Positions 26,047 to 34,045 are shown, counted from the stretch's first letter. The stretch is 64,000 nt of DNA from RGIG2000 sp045612665 (GCA_045612665.1 JAZKZO010000052.1:12052-76051); one strand, 5' to 3'. Numbers and translations are program-made. The notes: generated from the sequence alone by a model not told the origin.

Positions 26047-26901
26047 TCACACAGTTTTCATTTTCAAAATTCGAGCAGTTTGATTTACCATGCCGATATA
26101 TATCGTATTTTTTAGAATTCCCTCGACGTCGCGGTGAGATGAGAAATCAAGTGCCTCAAGGGCGTGGCTAAGCTCATCAAGCTCCAGCATAAGCGCAATT
26201 CGAAGCAAATTTTTGTTTTCATCGCTCAGCTCATCGCCAAATGAATTGATAATCGCGTTAAACGAGCCTGTCTTAGCATCGCTTGGCATATCGTCAATTG
26301 CATCAATAATGTATATCCATTTGCCAAGATGATAGCCGATTTTCGCACACAGGGTCGCGTTTTCTGCATCCAAGCCGTAAGATGCAACCGTTCCCAAGAG
26401 GTCGCCAAATATGCTCGCAACAGAGTCGATGCTGTCGGTATTTTGGATTTCAAGAGCGCTGAGATTATCTATTTTTTTCTTCAAATTCGTTTCCAAATCC
26501 TTTAGCTTCGGATCGGTTTTCTTAAAAAATACAGTGCTAAGAGCGACAATTCTTGCCAAAAGCTTTTTAAAGCCGTGAGAGTCGTTTATATTGTCCTCTA
26601 GCTTTAAGCGAGTGAGCATTACGCTCGTTTTGGCGCAATATTCAAGAGTTTCGTCAATTTCAAGCATAGGGCGACGCATAAAGGGATGTGCAATGCAACG
26701 GCGCATTTTAACCTCTCCTGTGCGCTTTTCAGCCACCTTGCGAAGTAATACGAGAAACACAAAATCGTAGCTGAGTGTCATTTTAGACATACAGCCCGTG
26801 CGCTTTCCCATAGCGCGACAAAGTCCGCAATAGGTCGCCTTATAAAGCTCGTGTTCCTTAACCTTTAGCTCGGGTATTTGTGGCTTTATGTATCCGAACA
26901 T
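26047..26901 (-). CDS. DUF5685 family protein
   Basis: A 284-aa protein with the typical N-terminus MFGYIKP and YCGLCRAMG near residue 27, plus an Asp-rich DAIDDMPSDAKTG segment near 205. The Cys pair and acidic motif suggest metal or prenyl-type substrate binding, but no activity is established. First gene of an operon with the J-domain and membrane proteins; the 63-bp gap to the next gene holds no terminator. Confidence 0.8.
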   Translation of the reverse strand: MFGYIKPQIPELKVKEHELYKATYCGLCRAMGKRTGCMSKMTLSYDFVFLVLLRKVAEKRTGEVKMRRCIAHPFMRRPMLEIDETLEYCAKTSVMLTRLKLEDNINDSHGFKKLLARIVALSTVFFKKTDPKLKDLETNLKKKIDNLSALEIQNTDSIDSVASIFGDLLGTVASYGLDAENATLCAKIGYHLGKWIYIIDAIDDMPSDAKTGSFNAIINSFGDELSDENKNLLRIALMLELDELSHALEALDFSSHRDVEGILKNTIYIGMVNQTARILKMKTV

Positions 26902-26935
26902 TTCGTGTCCCCCTTCTTTTAATACTTCTCTTAAT

Positions 26936-26964
26936 ATATTAACACTAAATGCAAATTATTTCAA
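26936..26964 (-). promoter_or_regulatory. Promoter of the DUF5685 operon
   Basis: Minus-strand TTGAAA (26959-26964), a 17-bp spacer and TAATAT (26936-26941), 35 bp upstream of the start. Confidence 0.65.
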
Positions 26965-26981
26965 TAGAAAATAACAATAAA

Positions 26982-27000
26982 AACGGCACTTAGTGCCGTT
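26982..27000 (-). terminator. Terminator of spoIIR
   Basis: AACGGCACT and its complement (26982-26990, 26992-27000) form a compact stem overlapping the spoIIR stop, followed on the minus strand by TTTTATTGTTATTTTC. Confidence 0.75.
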
Positions 27001-27613
27001 AATATTCAAATCCGAATGCGTTTGCGGCGATTTCCAAAAGCTTGAACTTAATTTCGTATTCGCCCGAGGTGCCCGTTATCATATAATACTGCTCCTTGGT
27101 AAGCCCTGTGCTTATATACGCATCATCGTCATACTCGATTGCCTGTGCCGTGCAAAGGGGTGGAAAAAGCACGCACCACCAATTTTGTCCCTCTCCATTT
27201 CCTATTATAACTCTTACCGAGGTATATTCTCCTGCGGGAAGCGAAAAGCCCTCGTAATCTCGCCTTGGATAGTCCTCTTTGCCTATTTCTATGGATACTG
27301 TGTCAATAATTCCCTCTTTTTCAAGAGCTTTCATAGCTAGCTCCTCTAGATATTTTTTATCCGATGCAATCATAGCAAGAGCCTGCTCCTTGCTATCGCA
27401 ATCGTATTTTGATATATGCTCAAGCAATGCATCTCTTACCTTAAGCTTGAGCTCTTGATCGCGCTCACTATCCGAATTTGCAAGGACGTGGAGTCTTATT
27501 GTCGAGTTGTATATCTCGCACTCCTTAGCCGACGGAATGACTGCCCAAAGCGACAAAAATATGACGAAGCAAAAAAGTGATGTAAGCAATATTCTTAATT
27601 TTCTTTTTTTCAT
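26999..27613 (-). CDS. spoIIR: Stage II sporulation protein R
   Basis: Forespore-made secreted signal that activates processing of pro-sigma-E by SpoIIGA in the mother cell. The 204-aa protein has an N-terminal membrane/signal segment (residues 7-28), then the family motif RLHVLANSDSERDQELKLKVRDALL (about 40-65) and the ending segment NWWCVLFPPLC near 145. A sigma-F-like promoter lies just upstream. Presence of the gene marks an endospore-forming lineage. Confidence 0.93.
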   Translation of the reverse strand: MKKRKLRILLTSLFCFVIFLSLWAVIPSAKECEIYNSTIRLHVLANSDSERDQELKLKVRDALLEHISKYDCDSKEQALAMIASDKKYLEELAMKALEKEGIIDTVSIEIGKEDYPRRDYEGFSLPAGEYTSVRVIIGNGEGQNWWCVLFPPLCTAQAIEYDDDAYISTGLTKEQYYMITGTSGEYEIKFKLLEIAANAFGFEY

Positions 27614-27637
27614 AAAATAAAAACCTCCGTACTCGGT

Positions 27638-27667
27638 AATTGTTTCCCGTTTACGAAGGCTTTATTC
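27638..27667 (-). promoter_or_regulatory. Sigma-F-like promoter of spoIIR
   Basis: Minus-strand GAATA (27663-27667), 15 bp, then GGAAACAATT (27638-27647). The -10 fits the sigma-F pattern GGNRANAHTW at every position and the -35 fits GYWTA at 4 of 5. It overlaps an imperfect hairpin (about 27622-27660) that may terminate the upstream lipoprotein transcript. Confidence 0.6.
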
Positions 27668-27670
27668 ACA

Positions 27671-27847
27671 TTAGTTAAATTCTACTACGTTATCAACGTC
27701 TGTCTTTTCGCTTGGAAGCTCGCCAGGAAGCTCGCTTGATGATGACTCGCTTGATGAGCTTGATTCATCTCCGTCATCAGGACCGCACGCGATAAGCATG
27801 CCAAGGCACAAAAGAAGTGACAACATAAGAGCAATAATTTTCTTCAT
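27671..27847 (-). CDS. Small Ser-rich lipoprotein
   Basis: A 58-residue frame from ATG 27847 to TAA 27671 with a strong binding site (AAGGAG) and promoter. The N-terminus is a lipoprotein signal: MKKIIALML, hydrophobic core, lipobox LIAC with Cys near residue 21. A Ser/Glu-rich linker (ESSSSSESSSSE) follows and then about 20 residues. Probably a membrane-anchored extracytoplasmic peptide of unknown role. It immediately precedes spoIIR. Confidence 0.75.
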   Translation of the reverse strand: MKKIIALMLSLLLCLGMLIACGPDDGDESSSSSESSSSELPGELPSEKTDVDNVVEFN

Positions 27848-27887
27848 ATATAATTCTCCTTATAATTTAGACATAATTTACAAATTT

Positions 27888-27916
27888 ATTTTACTACATT
27901 TTATCTAATTTGTCAA
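27888..27916 (-). promoter_or_regulatory. Promoter of the small lipoprotein gene
   Basis: Minus-strand TTGACA (27911-27916), a 17-bp spacer and TAAAAT (27888-27893), about 40 bp before the start. Confidence 0.75.
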
Positions 27917-27934
27917 TAGAATGTTTAATTTTTC

Positions 27935-27963
27935 TTGCGTAAGTATAATTTTTGTGGTAAAAT
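27935..27963 (+). promoter_or_regulatory. Promoter of the CinA-C gene
   Basis: TTGCGT (27935-27940), a 17-bp spacer ending TGTGG, and TAAAAT (27958-27963). Confidence 0.6.
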
Positions 27964-27985
27964 AATAGCAGATGGGAGTGATTTT

Positions 27986-28468
27986 ATGAATTTCGCAAAT
28001 GAGCTTGTTACACTTTTAAAGGAAAAAAATCTCACAATCTCGTGCGCTGAGTCCTGTACCGGCGGTCTTGTTGCCAAATCTATAACCGACGTGTCGGGCT
28101 GTTCTAGCGTTTTTTGGGGCGGAGTTGTTTCGTACGACAATAGCGTGAAGATGGGGCTTTTAGGCGTGCGTGAGGACACCTTGAAGGCGTTTGGCGCAGT
28201 ATCGGAGCAAACGGCTACGGAAATGGCTTTAGGCGTTTCAAGGGCGTGCAAAACGGCAATAGGCATAAGCACGACAGGAATTGCCGGTCCTGACGGTGGA
28301 AGCCCTGAAAAGCCCGTAGGAACGGTTTATATCGGCGTATGCATTGAGGGCGAGGCTTGCGCAAAAAGGCTCAATATTTGCCCCTCTCTTTCGCGTGGTG
28401 AGATAAGAGAAAGGGCGGTAGAGCTTTTGCTTGCTTATCTTATAGATAAAATTAAAGAAAGGTATTGA
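27986..28468 (+). CDS. pncC: CinA C-terminal domain protein (NMN amidohydrolase)
   Basis: Stand-alone CinA C-terminal domain (160 aa), a family with nicotinamide-nucleotide amidase activity that recycles NMN to NaMN. Catalytic landmarks: SCAESCTGGL near residue 20, SYDNSVK near 50, and TTGIAGPDGGSPEKPVGTVY near 100-120. The N-terminal molybdopterin-like domain of full CinA is absent. Start ATG 27986 follows GGGAG; an upstream in-frame ATG at 27935 lies over the promoter. Confidence 0.9.
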   Translation: MNFANELVTLLKEKNLTISCAESCTGGLVAKSITDVSGCSSVFWGGVVSYDNSVKMGLLGVREDTLKAFGAVSEQTATEMALGVSRACKTAIGISTTGIAGPDGGSPEKPVGTVYIGVCIEGEACAKRLNICPSLSRGEIRERAVELLLAYLIDKIKERY

Positions 28469-28493
28469 TTTTAATACCTTTATATGGTAAAAT
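28465..28493 (+). promoter_or_regulatory. Promoter of pfkA
   Basis: TTGATT (28465-28470) overlaps the stop of the CinA-C gene. A 17-bp spacer ending TATGG leads to TAAAAT (28488-28493), 34 bp before the start. The same arrangement recurs at 55933. Confidence 0.75.
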
Positions 28494-28527
28494 ATACCTT
28501 GAAAATTTTTATCAAACGGAGTTATTT

Positions 28528-29598
28528 ATGGAACAGAAGAAATTTAGAAGAATAGGCATTCTTACCTCGGGCGGAGATGCACCTGGTATGAGCGCCGCTA
28601 TAAGAAGCGTTACGCGTTCCGCACTCGCACGTGGCGTTGAGGTTATGGGCGTTATCGGCGGATATGCAGGTCTTATCAATAATAATCTTAAGCCACTTAC
28701 AGCAATGGACGTAAGCGGAATCGCATCACACGGCGGTACTGCACTCTACTCTGCTCGTTGCAACGAATTCAAGTACGAGGAAGGTATGCAGCAGGCTATC
28801 GCTACTTGCAAGGCTAACGACATTGACGGTCTTATTTGCATCGGTGGCGACGGTACGTTCAGAGGTGCTACCGACCTTAGCATCCGTGGAATTCCTTGCA
28901 TCGGTATTCCAGGCACCATTGACAACGATATTACCGCAACCGATTACACAATTGGCTACGATACAGCTATGAACACCGCTCTTGAGCTTTGCGACAAGAT
29001 TCTTGATACGTCAGAGTCTCATGACCGTTGCGCAGTTGTTGAGGTTATGGGTCGTGATGCAGGCTATATTGCAATCGAAACAGGTATTGCACTTGGTGCG
29101 GTTGGTGTTGCTCTTATTGAAATGCCTTTTGACAAAGAGGCTCTCTTCGCTAAGATGAAGGCTCTTCGTGCACAAGGTCAGCATAGCTTTATTGTTATTG
29201 TTGCCGAGGGAATGGGCGCTGAGTTTGGCGAAAAGCTTACAAAGGAAATCGAGCAAGAAACAGGTATCGAGTCAAGATTTGCTCGCCCTGCTCACATTGT
29301 TCGCGGTGGTACACCTACCCTTCGCGACCGTTCACTTGCAGCCGTTATGGGCGACAAGGCAGTTGATCTCCTTCTCGCAGGAAAGAGCGACCTTGTAATT
29401 TGCTCAAGAAACGACAAGATTATCGCAACCGACATTAAGTGGGCACTTATCGTTGATAGAATGTTTAAGGGCAAGCTTAAGGATGGCGACCTTGATAGCT
29501 TCACAGCTGAGCAAATTGAGGAAATGAAGGCTCTTTGTGCTGAGCGCCGTGCTTACTTCGAGGATATGTACGACATTATGCTTACCATCGGTGGCTAA
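28528..29598 (+). CDS. pfkA: 6-phosphofructokinase, ATP-type
   Basis: Irreversible glycolytic phosphorylation of fructose 6-phosphate. Motifs are those of ATP enzymes: TSGGDAPGMSAAIR (13-26), GGDGT (106-110) with Gly at the ATP/PPi switch site, PGTIDND (128-134) and MGRDAGY. The C-terminus matches the PfkA family and the length of 356 aa is slightly above the bacterial norm of about 320. The start at 28528 follows CGGAG; the frame opens further upstream without a site. A pyrophosphate-type enzyme is encoded at 5484-6695. Confidence 0.93.
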   Translation: MEQKKFRRIGILTSGGDAPGMSAAIRSVTRSALARGVEVMGVIGGYAGLINNNLKPLTAMDVSGIASHGGTALYSARCNEFKYEEGMQQAIATCKANDIDGLICIGGDGTFRGATDLSIRGIPCIGIPGTIDNDITATDYTIGYDTAMNTALELCDKILDTSESHDRCAVVEVMGRDAGYIAIETGIALGAVGVALIEMPFDKEALFAKMKALRAQGQHSFIVIVAEGMGAEFGEKLTKEIEQETGIESRFARPAHIVRGGTPTLRDRSLAAVMGDKAVDLLLAGKSDLVICSRNDKIIATDIKWALIVDRMFKGKLKDGDLDSFTAEQIEEMKALCAERRAYFEDMYDIMLTIGG

Positions 29599-29685
29599 GG
29601 TCGAGGAGCCTCGACAGGCAAAATCCGATATTGATACATTCAATTTATCGATTCTCACGAAGCAATTTTCTAAACAGTATAAAAC

Positions 29686-29716
29686 AAAAAGCTCTGATTT
29701 CTCAGAGCTTTTTTAT
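29686..29716. terminator. Bidirectional terminator between pfkA and the Cys-repeat gene
   Basis: Stem AAAAAGCTCTGA (29686-29697) with TCAGAGCTTTTT (29702-29713), T-run on the right and A-run on the left, 15 bp from the minus-strand stop at 29731. Confidence 0.8.
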
Positions 29717-29730
29717 TTTTGATTTAGGAA

Positions 29731-31563
29731 TTATTTTTCCTCTTCCTCGGACTCCTCGTCTTCGTATTCCTCGTCGTCCTCGTATTCTTCTTCGGCTTCC
29801 TCTTCGGCTTTTCTCTTAGCCTCTTCCTCAGCAAGACGCTTCTTTTCTTCCATCTTTGGCTTGATTACAAGTGAGTAAACACCGATAGCGGTACATCCAC
29901 CGACAACCACAACGCAACCAACAACAATGCCGACAATCGCGCCTGTGCCAAGACCGTTTTCAACGATCATAGGAAGAACCTCAGTTTCTTCCTTATCGCA
30001 GTTTACACAGTAATGCGCTCTCATACCGTCGGATTTCTTTGATGCGGGAACAAGAGTGATCCAATCGCCGTAAATGTGCTTAGAAACGGTTCTTTGTGCG
30101 CCACAGGTGTTACAGTTTATATCGCAAACGTTGTCGTATCTATGGTCGTCAACGGTTCTCTTTTGATGACATTCGTTGCAATCTCCGTCGCAAGCGTTAT
30201 CGTAAACGTGGCCCTCAACGTAGTCAGGGTTAGCCTCGTTACACTTGTCGCAGTTCTTGTCGCACTTATTCTTGAACGGATGATCCATAAGAGGTTGTCT
30301 TACGTATACGCATCCATCATTGTTACAGTGAGTATCACAGTCAGCTGTGTAGGTGTGAGGGATAAGTGTTGGGTCGGAAACGGAGTTTCTTTCATAGCCA
30401 CAGTTAGGTGTGTTACAAACCTCGTCGCACTCGGAGTTATAAACGTGAGGTGGTACAAGTCTTTCAAGTGAGCAGAAGTTACAGGTTGTATCGCAATCAC
30501 TTGTATATGTGTGGTCTACCCAATTTGGATTATCCTCATAACAGTTAAGACACTCGGGTGTGCAAGCGTATGGGAAGTCGTGCTGTGCGCCACCAACAGG
30601 TGATCTTTGCAAGTTACAGTTGTTACAATGCACATCGCAGTCGGACACGTAAACGTGGTCTCCAACCGTTCTTACGGCATTACATACGTTACAGTTGGCA
30701 TCGCACGCGTTATCGTACTCGTGGTCGCCTGTTTCAAAGAGAGTTCCTGCAGGCGCACTACATTTGCCCTCGCTTCCACGAAGACAGGTTCTAGCGTGCT
30801 TTGTTGGATCATCAGGATGTATTTTGAATGAGCCGTAGTCGTGTCCTGTTGAGTAAATAACGTCGTACTTGGTTGCACCGCATGAGCACTTGTAAGTACC
30901 CATACCGTTGTTTACGCAGTCAGCAGCTACGTATGGATTTTCGGTTGTGCTAATAGTTGAATCCAAAGCCCAGTCGTGTGTACCGGAGCCTTCATAGATA
31001 AGAACCTCACCAATAGGTGTTTTTCCCCATTGTGAAGAGGATTCAAATATATGTATAACTACTTTTCTAACCTTATAAACATCAACAGAATTTACCATAT
31101 AAGGAGCGAAGCCGGCAGGAGTGGTTGTTGTAGTTGTGCTAGAGGTATTAAGCTCGCCACTGTCCCAAACAACCTCATCGGTTGCAGAAAGGAATTGAAC
31201 CTTAACTCTTCCAACGGTTATTTGTCCTTGCTGATATGTCCATGGCGTAGGAGCTGGATATCCGTTGTCATCTCCCGTCATATATCCGTTGATTGCAAGA
31301 CCAACCGAGGAAACAGGCTTATCCTCAGTGAAAACAAAGGTAAATGAACCGCCACCAGTCCATGTACCGGTCATACCATTTCCGTCAACAAGCTTGCTAG
31401 TATAAATGTAAGTAGCTTCCGAGCTTGCAATAATGTTAGCATCCTTGGCAATGTTTTTACCGGAAGATGCAACAGAGCAAGCAGCAGATGAGTTAATGGC
31501 AAAAACAACGGCTGAAACGAGCATTGTTACTACCATTACAAAAAGCAAAATTCTCTTTTTCAT
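29731..31563 (-). CDS. Secreted, membrane-anchored Cys/His-repeat protein with acidic cytoplasmic tail
   Basis: A 610-aa surface protein. Residues 1-25 form a signal peptide (MKKRILLFVMVVTM). Residues about 35-190 resemble an F5/8 type C (discoidin-like) carbohydrate-binding domain. Residues about 200-520 hold roughly ten degenerate repeats of about 20-25 residues with the pattern H-x-Y-x4-C-D-x2-C-N-x-C-x3-R. A glycine/valine-rich membrane helix near 545-570 is followed by a Glu/Lys-rich tail ending EESEEEEK, which would be cytoplasmic. The repeated Cys3-His pattern suggests metal binding or disulphides. A paralogue is encoded directly upstream. Function unknown. Confidence 0.75.
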   Translation of the reverse strand: MKKRILLFVMVVTMLVSAVVFAINSSAACSVASSGKNIAKDANIIASSEATYIYTSKLVDGNGMTGTWTGGGSFTFVFTEDKPVSSVGLAINGYMTGDDNGYPAPTPWTYQQGQITVGRVKVQFLSATDEVVWDSGELNTSSTTTTTTPAGFAPYMVNSVDVYKVRKVVIHIFESSSQWGKTPIGEVLIYEGSGTHDWALDSTISTTENPYVAADCVNNGMGTYKCSCGATKYDVIYSTGHDYGSFKIHPDDPTKHARTCLRGSEGKCSAPAGTLFETGDHEYDNACDANCNVCNAVRTVGDHVYVSDCDVHCNNCNLQRSPVGGAQHDFPYACTPECLNCYEDNPNWVDHTYTSDCDTTCNFCSLERLVPPHVYNSECDEVCNTPNCGYERNSVSDPTLIPHTYTADCDTHCNNDGCVYVRQPLMDHPFKNKCDKNCDKCNEANPDYVEGHVYDNACDGDCNECHQKRTVDDHRYDNVCDINCNTCGAQRTVSKHIYGDWITLVPASKKSDGMRAHYCVNCDKEETEVLPMIVENGLGTGAIVGIVVGCVVVVGGCTAIGVYSLVIKPKMEEKKRLAEEEAKRKAEEEAEEEYEDDEEYEDEESEEEEK

Positions 31564-31598
31564 ATCAAATCTCCTTTTAAGATTTAGTTACTAATTAT

Positions 31599-31627
31599 AT
31601 TTTAGCACAGGCAAGGTAAATTGTCAA
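31599..31627 (-). promoter_or_regulatory. Promoter of the first Cys/His-repeat gene
   Basis: Minus-strand TTGACA (31622-31627), a 17-bp spacer and TAAAAT (31599-31604), 36 bp before the start. The two paralogues therefore have separate transcripts. Confidence 0.8.
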
Positions 31628-31635
31628 TATAAGAG

Positions 31636-31668
31636 AAAAAATCCTTGACACTAGGTCAAGGATTTTTT
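31636..31668 (-). terminator. Terminator of the second Cys/His-repeat gene
   Basis: Perfect 14-bp stem (31636-31649 with 31655-31668, AAAAAATCCTTGAC and complement) with a 5-nt loop, 18 bp after the stop at 31686. Confidence 0.8.
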
Positions 31669-31685
31669 GTTTTATTTAGGTTAGA

Positions 31686-33572
31686 TTAGATAGCCTTCTT
31701 TTTGAAGATGAACCACCAAGCAGCGAATCCGCCACCGCCAACTACGGCAACTGAACCGATTACGATGCCGGCAATAGCACCACCGCCAAGACCTGTCTTT
31801 TCGCCTGAGTCATTCTTATAGCCACAAATTGAGCATGTGTAAACCTTTGTGCCCGCTTCGCTCTCCTCGAATTCCTCACCGTAAACGTGGTCTGCTACTG
31901 TTCTTTCAGCTGAGCATACGTTACATGTCTTGTCGCAATCATTATCATATGCATGTGCAGCTGGTGTTCTTGCAGCGCTACATACGTTACATGTTGCATC
32001 ACAAGCGTTATCGTAAACGTGGTCGGCAGGTGTTCTTGTTACTGTGCAGTTGTTACATGTGCCATCACAAGCGTTGTCATATACGTGCGCAACTGCTGTT
32101 CTTGTCATACCACAGGTGTTACAGCCTGTATCATCGCAATTGTCATAGATGTGAGCAACTGCTGTTCTTGTAAATTCACACTCGTTACATACTGTGTCAT
32201 CACAGTTGTCCCAAACGTGGCCCTCTTCGTAGTCAGGATTTGCCGCGCCACAAGCGTTACACTCGTTATCGCAAGCGTTGTCCCAAGTATGACCTGGAGC
32301 CGTTCTTGTTGCGCCACACTTGATTGTGCCGTCTGCATTTTGAGAATTACACTCTGTATCTTCACAGTCTGTGTAAACGTGCTCTGTTTCTCTTGCTGTC
32401 ATACACATATTGCACTGTGAATCACAAGCGTGATCGTATGTATGAGCTACTGTTGTTTCTCTTGCTTCACCACAGCTATTGCAAGCCTCTTGGCAATCAG
32501 CAAGATAGAAGTGAGCTGTTGAGGACTCTCTTGCTTTTGAACATTTGTTACAAGCAAGATCGCATTCGGATGAATATGAGTGTGTACCATAGTCAAGCTT
32601 TTCGTTACAGCCTGTATTAGCGCATCCCTGGTAGCACTTTTCAGGAATAGCTGCTGCTGTTTCATCAACGCCCTCGGTTGCAGGATCATCTTCTACTGCA
32701 GGAACAGCTGGTTCTACCGTCCATTGACCATTGCCTTTATGTCCCAAAGCAGGAATTGTAGCATTTGCAAGTGTAGCACCACAATTACAGGTGTAGCCAC
32801 CAACGCCCTCAGTTGTACATGTAGGAGCTGTGATTATAGCATTTTCATTAACAGTCCAATTGTGGAATACTTGAGTTGACCAAACCTCAACTTCCCAAAG
32901 GACTTTATTAATCGACCATGTGCTATTTCTACCATATTCAACTGTCATTTTTGTTATATTAACATCACCAAGTTCAACGGTGAGAACAGGAGTAGACTTG
33001 TTAACAGTATGCTCCAAAACCTCTCCATACTGAACCTCGGAACTAGTAGTTTCATCCCATGTATAAATTGTCAATTTAATAACAAAGCTAGTAGGATTGT
33101 CCCAAGAATCATTTCCGTCCAAGTTTGTATGTGTAGGTGTATATGTAGCACCACTAGAGTTTGTGCCCTGTCCATAGTTGTCAACTACAAAAACGATTTT
33201 ATCAACAGAGTTCGCCTCATCAAATTTCATTGTGAAGGTCTGCCAAGGACCACCTGATGGCGAAAGAACTCCATAGTGCCAGTCACCATCTGTCAATCTG
33301 TTGATTGGCTCTATACCACCCATAAAATGCCAGTGACCATTAGCGACATCAACAATCTTTGCACTTGGTGCAATATTCAAATACTGTTGTCCCTGACATT
33401 CTGTGATTTCAGCGTCAGATCTCAAGCCGGCTTCAGTGCCTGTACAAGCAGGGCAACTACAAACAAATCCTTCAGGCTCGTCTCCGCCTTCTTCTTCAGC
33501 ATGAGCTACGCTTACAAGGCTTGTGAAGATCATAGCAAATGCCAATACAAATAGTAAAATTTTCTTTTTCAT
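31686..33572 (-). CDS. Secreted, membrane-anchored Cys/His-repeat protein
   Basis: A 628-aa surface protein. Signal peptide ending AHA (about residue 25); a short Cys-rich segment CSCPACTGTE; a discoidin-like beta domain (about 60-235, with GPWQTFTMKFDE and NWTVNENA borders); then about a dozen tandem repeats of H-x-Y-D-N-x-C-D-x2-C-N-x-C-x3-R-T-x3 (about 300-560). The last repeats are nearly identical (HVYDNACD recurs), indicating recent repeat expansion. A glycine-rich membrane helix near 600-622 ends in FKKKAI. It is a paralogue of 29731-31563 but lacks the acidic tail. Upstream are a consensus promoter and a 10-base poly-G tract (coding strand). Function unknown; metal binding or adhesion is inference. 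Confidence 0.75.
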   Translation of the reverse strand: MKKKILLFVLAFAMIFTSLVSVAHAEEEGGDEPEGFVCSCPACTGTEAGLRSDAEITECQGQQYLNIAPSAKIVDVANGHWHFMGGIEPINRLTDGDWHYGVLSPSGGPWQTFTMKFDEANSVDKIVFVVDNYGQGTNSSGATYTPTHTNLDGNDSWDNPTSFVIKLTIYTWDETTSSEVQYGEVLEHTVNKSTPVLTVELGDVNITKMTVEYGRNSTWSINKVLWEVEVWSTQVFHNWTVNENAIITAPTCTTEGVGGYTCNCGATLANATIPALGHKGNGQWTVEPAVPAVEDDPATEGVDETAAAIPEKCYQGCANTGCNEKLDYGTHSYSSECDLACNKCSKARESSTAHFYLADCQEACNSCGEARETTVAHTYDHACDSQCNMCMTARETEHVYTDCEDTECNSQNADGTIKCGATRTAPGHTWDNACDNECNACGAANPDYEEGHVWDNCDDTVCNECEFTRTAVAHIYDNCDDTGCNTCGMTRTAVAHVYDNACDGTCNNCTVTRTPADHVYDNACDATCNVCSAARTPAAHAYDNDCDKTCNVCSAERTVADHVYGEEFEESEAGTKVYTCSICGYKNDSGEKTGLGGGAIAGIVIGSVAVVGGGGFAAWWFIFKKKAI

Positions 33573-33614
33573 AATTTTGCTTTTTCTCCTTTTCTATGAA
33601 ATTTTACTACTTAT

Positions 33615-33644
33615 ATTATACTACTTGTAAGCTTTTGTTGTCAA
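33615..33644 (-). promoter_or_regulatory. Promoter of the second Cys/His-repeat gene
   Basis: Consensus minus-strand TTGACA (33639-33644), an 18-bp spacer and TATAAT (33615-33620), 43 bp before the start at 33572. The ribosome-binding site AAGGAG is unusually far (about 13 bp) from the ATG. Confidence 0.85.
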
Positions 33645-33702
33645 TTCGCAGTTTAGCCGAAAAAGCCCCTTTATTTTTGTGCAATGTGCATAATAACTAT
33701 TG

Positions 33703-33712
33703 CCCCCCCCCC
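33703..33712. repeat. Poly-C/poly-G tract of 10
   Basis: Ten consecutive C on the + strand (poly-G in the direction of the downstream gene), 58 bp upstream of the -35 box. The flanks match those of a second 10-base tract at 60820: GCACAAAAAT before and a TATGCACATTG motif after, on the minus strand. Confidence 0.8.
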
Positions 33713-33738
33713 TATTTTTGTGCTTTATACACAAAAAT

Positions 33739-34045
33739 ATCCAACTCGACTTGTCAGAGTTGGCATGGCATCACCGCAGGTGTATGTAATCAATGCGTTA
33801 CATTGTATGTTACCCCTTGTCGAGTTGATTCCATGCCGTTTGCACGGATTACATTCACGCTTTGCGTGATTACATACAAGCGAGAGCGCTTGATTTGTTG
33901 GAACTCGCTTTGTACTTTATGTACAAAAAATCCAACTCGACTTGTCAGAGTTGGCATGGCATCACCGCAGGTGTATGTAATCAATGCTTTACATTGTATG
34001 TTATCCCTTGTTGAGTTGATTCCATACCGCTTGCACGGATTACAT
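33739..34045. repeat. Two direct copies of a 116-bp palindromic element
   Basis: Positions 33739-33854 and 33930-34045 are 116-bp copies differing at about five positions. Each contains a hairpin CCAACTC...GAGTTGG and internal inverted pairs (CAACTCGAC with GTCGAGTTG; GGCATGG with CCATGCC). Between them lie two more perfect hairpins (33855-33869, TCACGC arms; 33877-33892, CAAGCG arms). Frames across both strands mirror the repeat and have no binding sites. It looks like a dispersed miniature element that has duplicated locally; no transposase or target duplication was identified. The whole gap 33573-34115 holds no gene. Confidence 0.75.

Noticed and set aside
30076..32420. Several + frames opposite the Cys-repeat genes
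   Set aside because: They mirror the coding repeats on the other strand and are repetitive for that reason.
33703..33712. Poly-C tract as an assembly error
   Set aside because: Possible, since homopolymers are error-prone, but the same length and matching flanks at 60820 argue for a real element; kept as a finding.
33739..34045. CRISPR array
   Set aside because: Only two copies, 116 bp long, with a hairpin-filled gap; not the repeat-spacer pattern.
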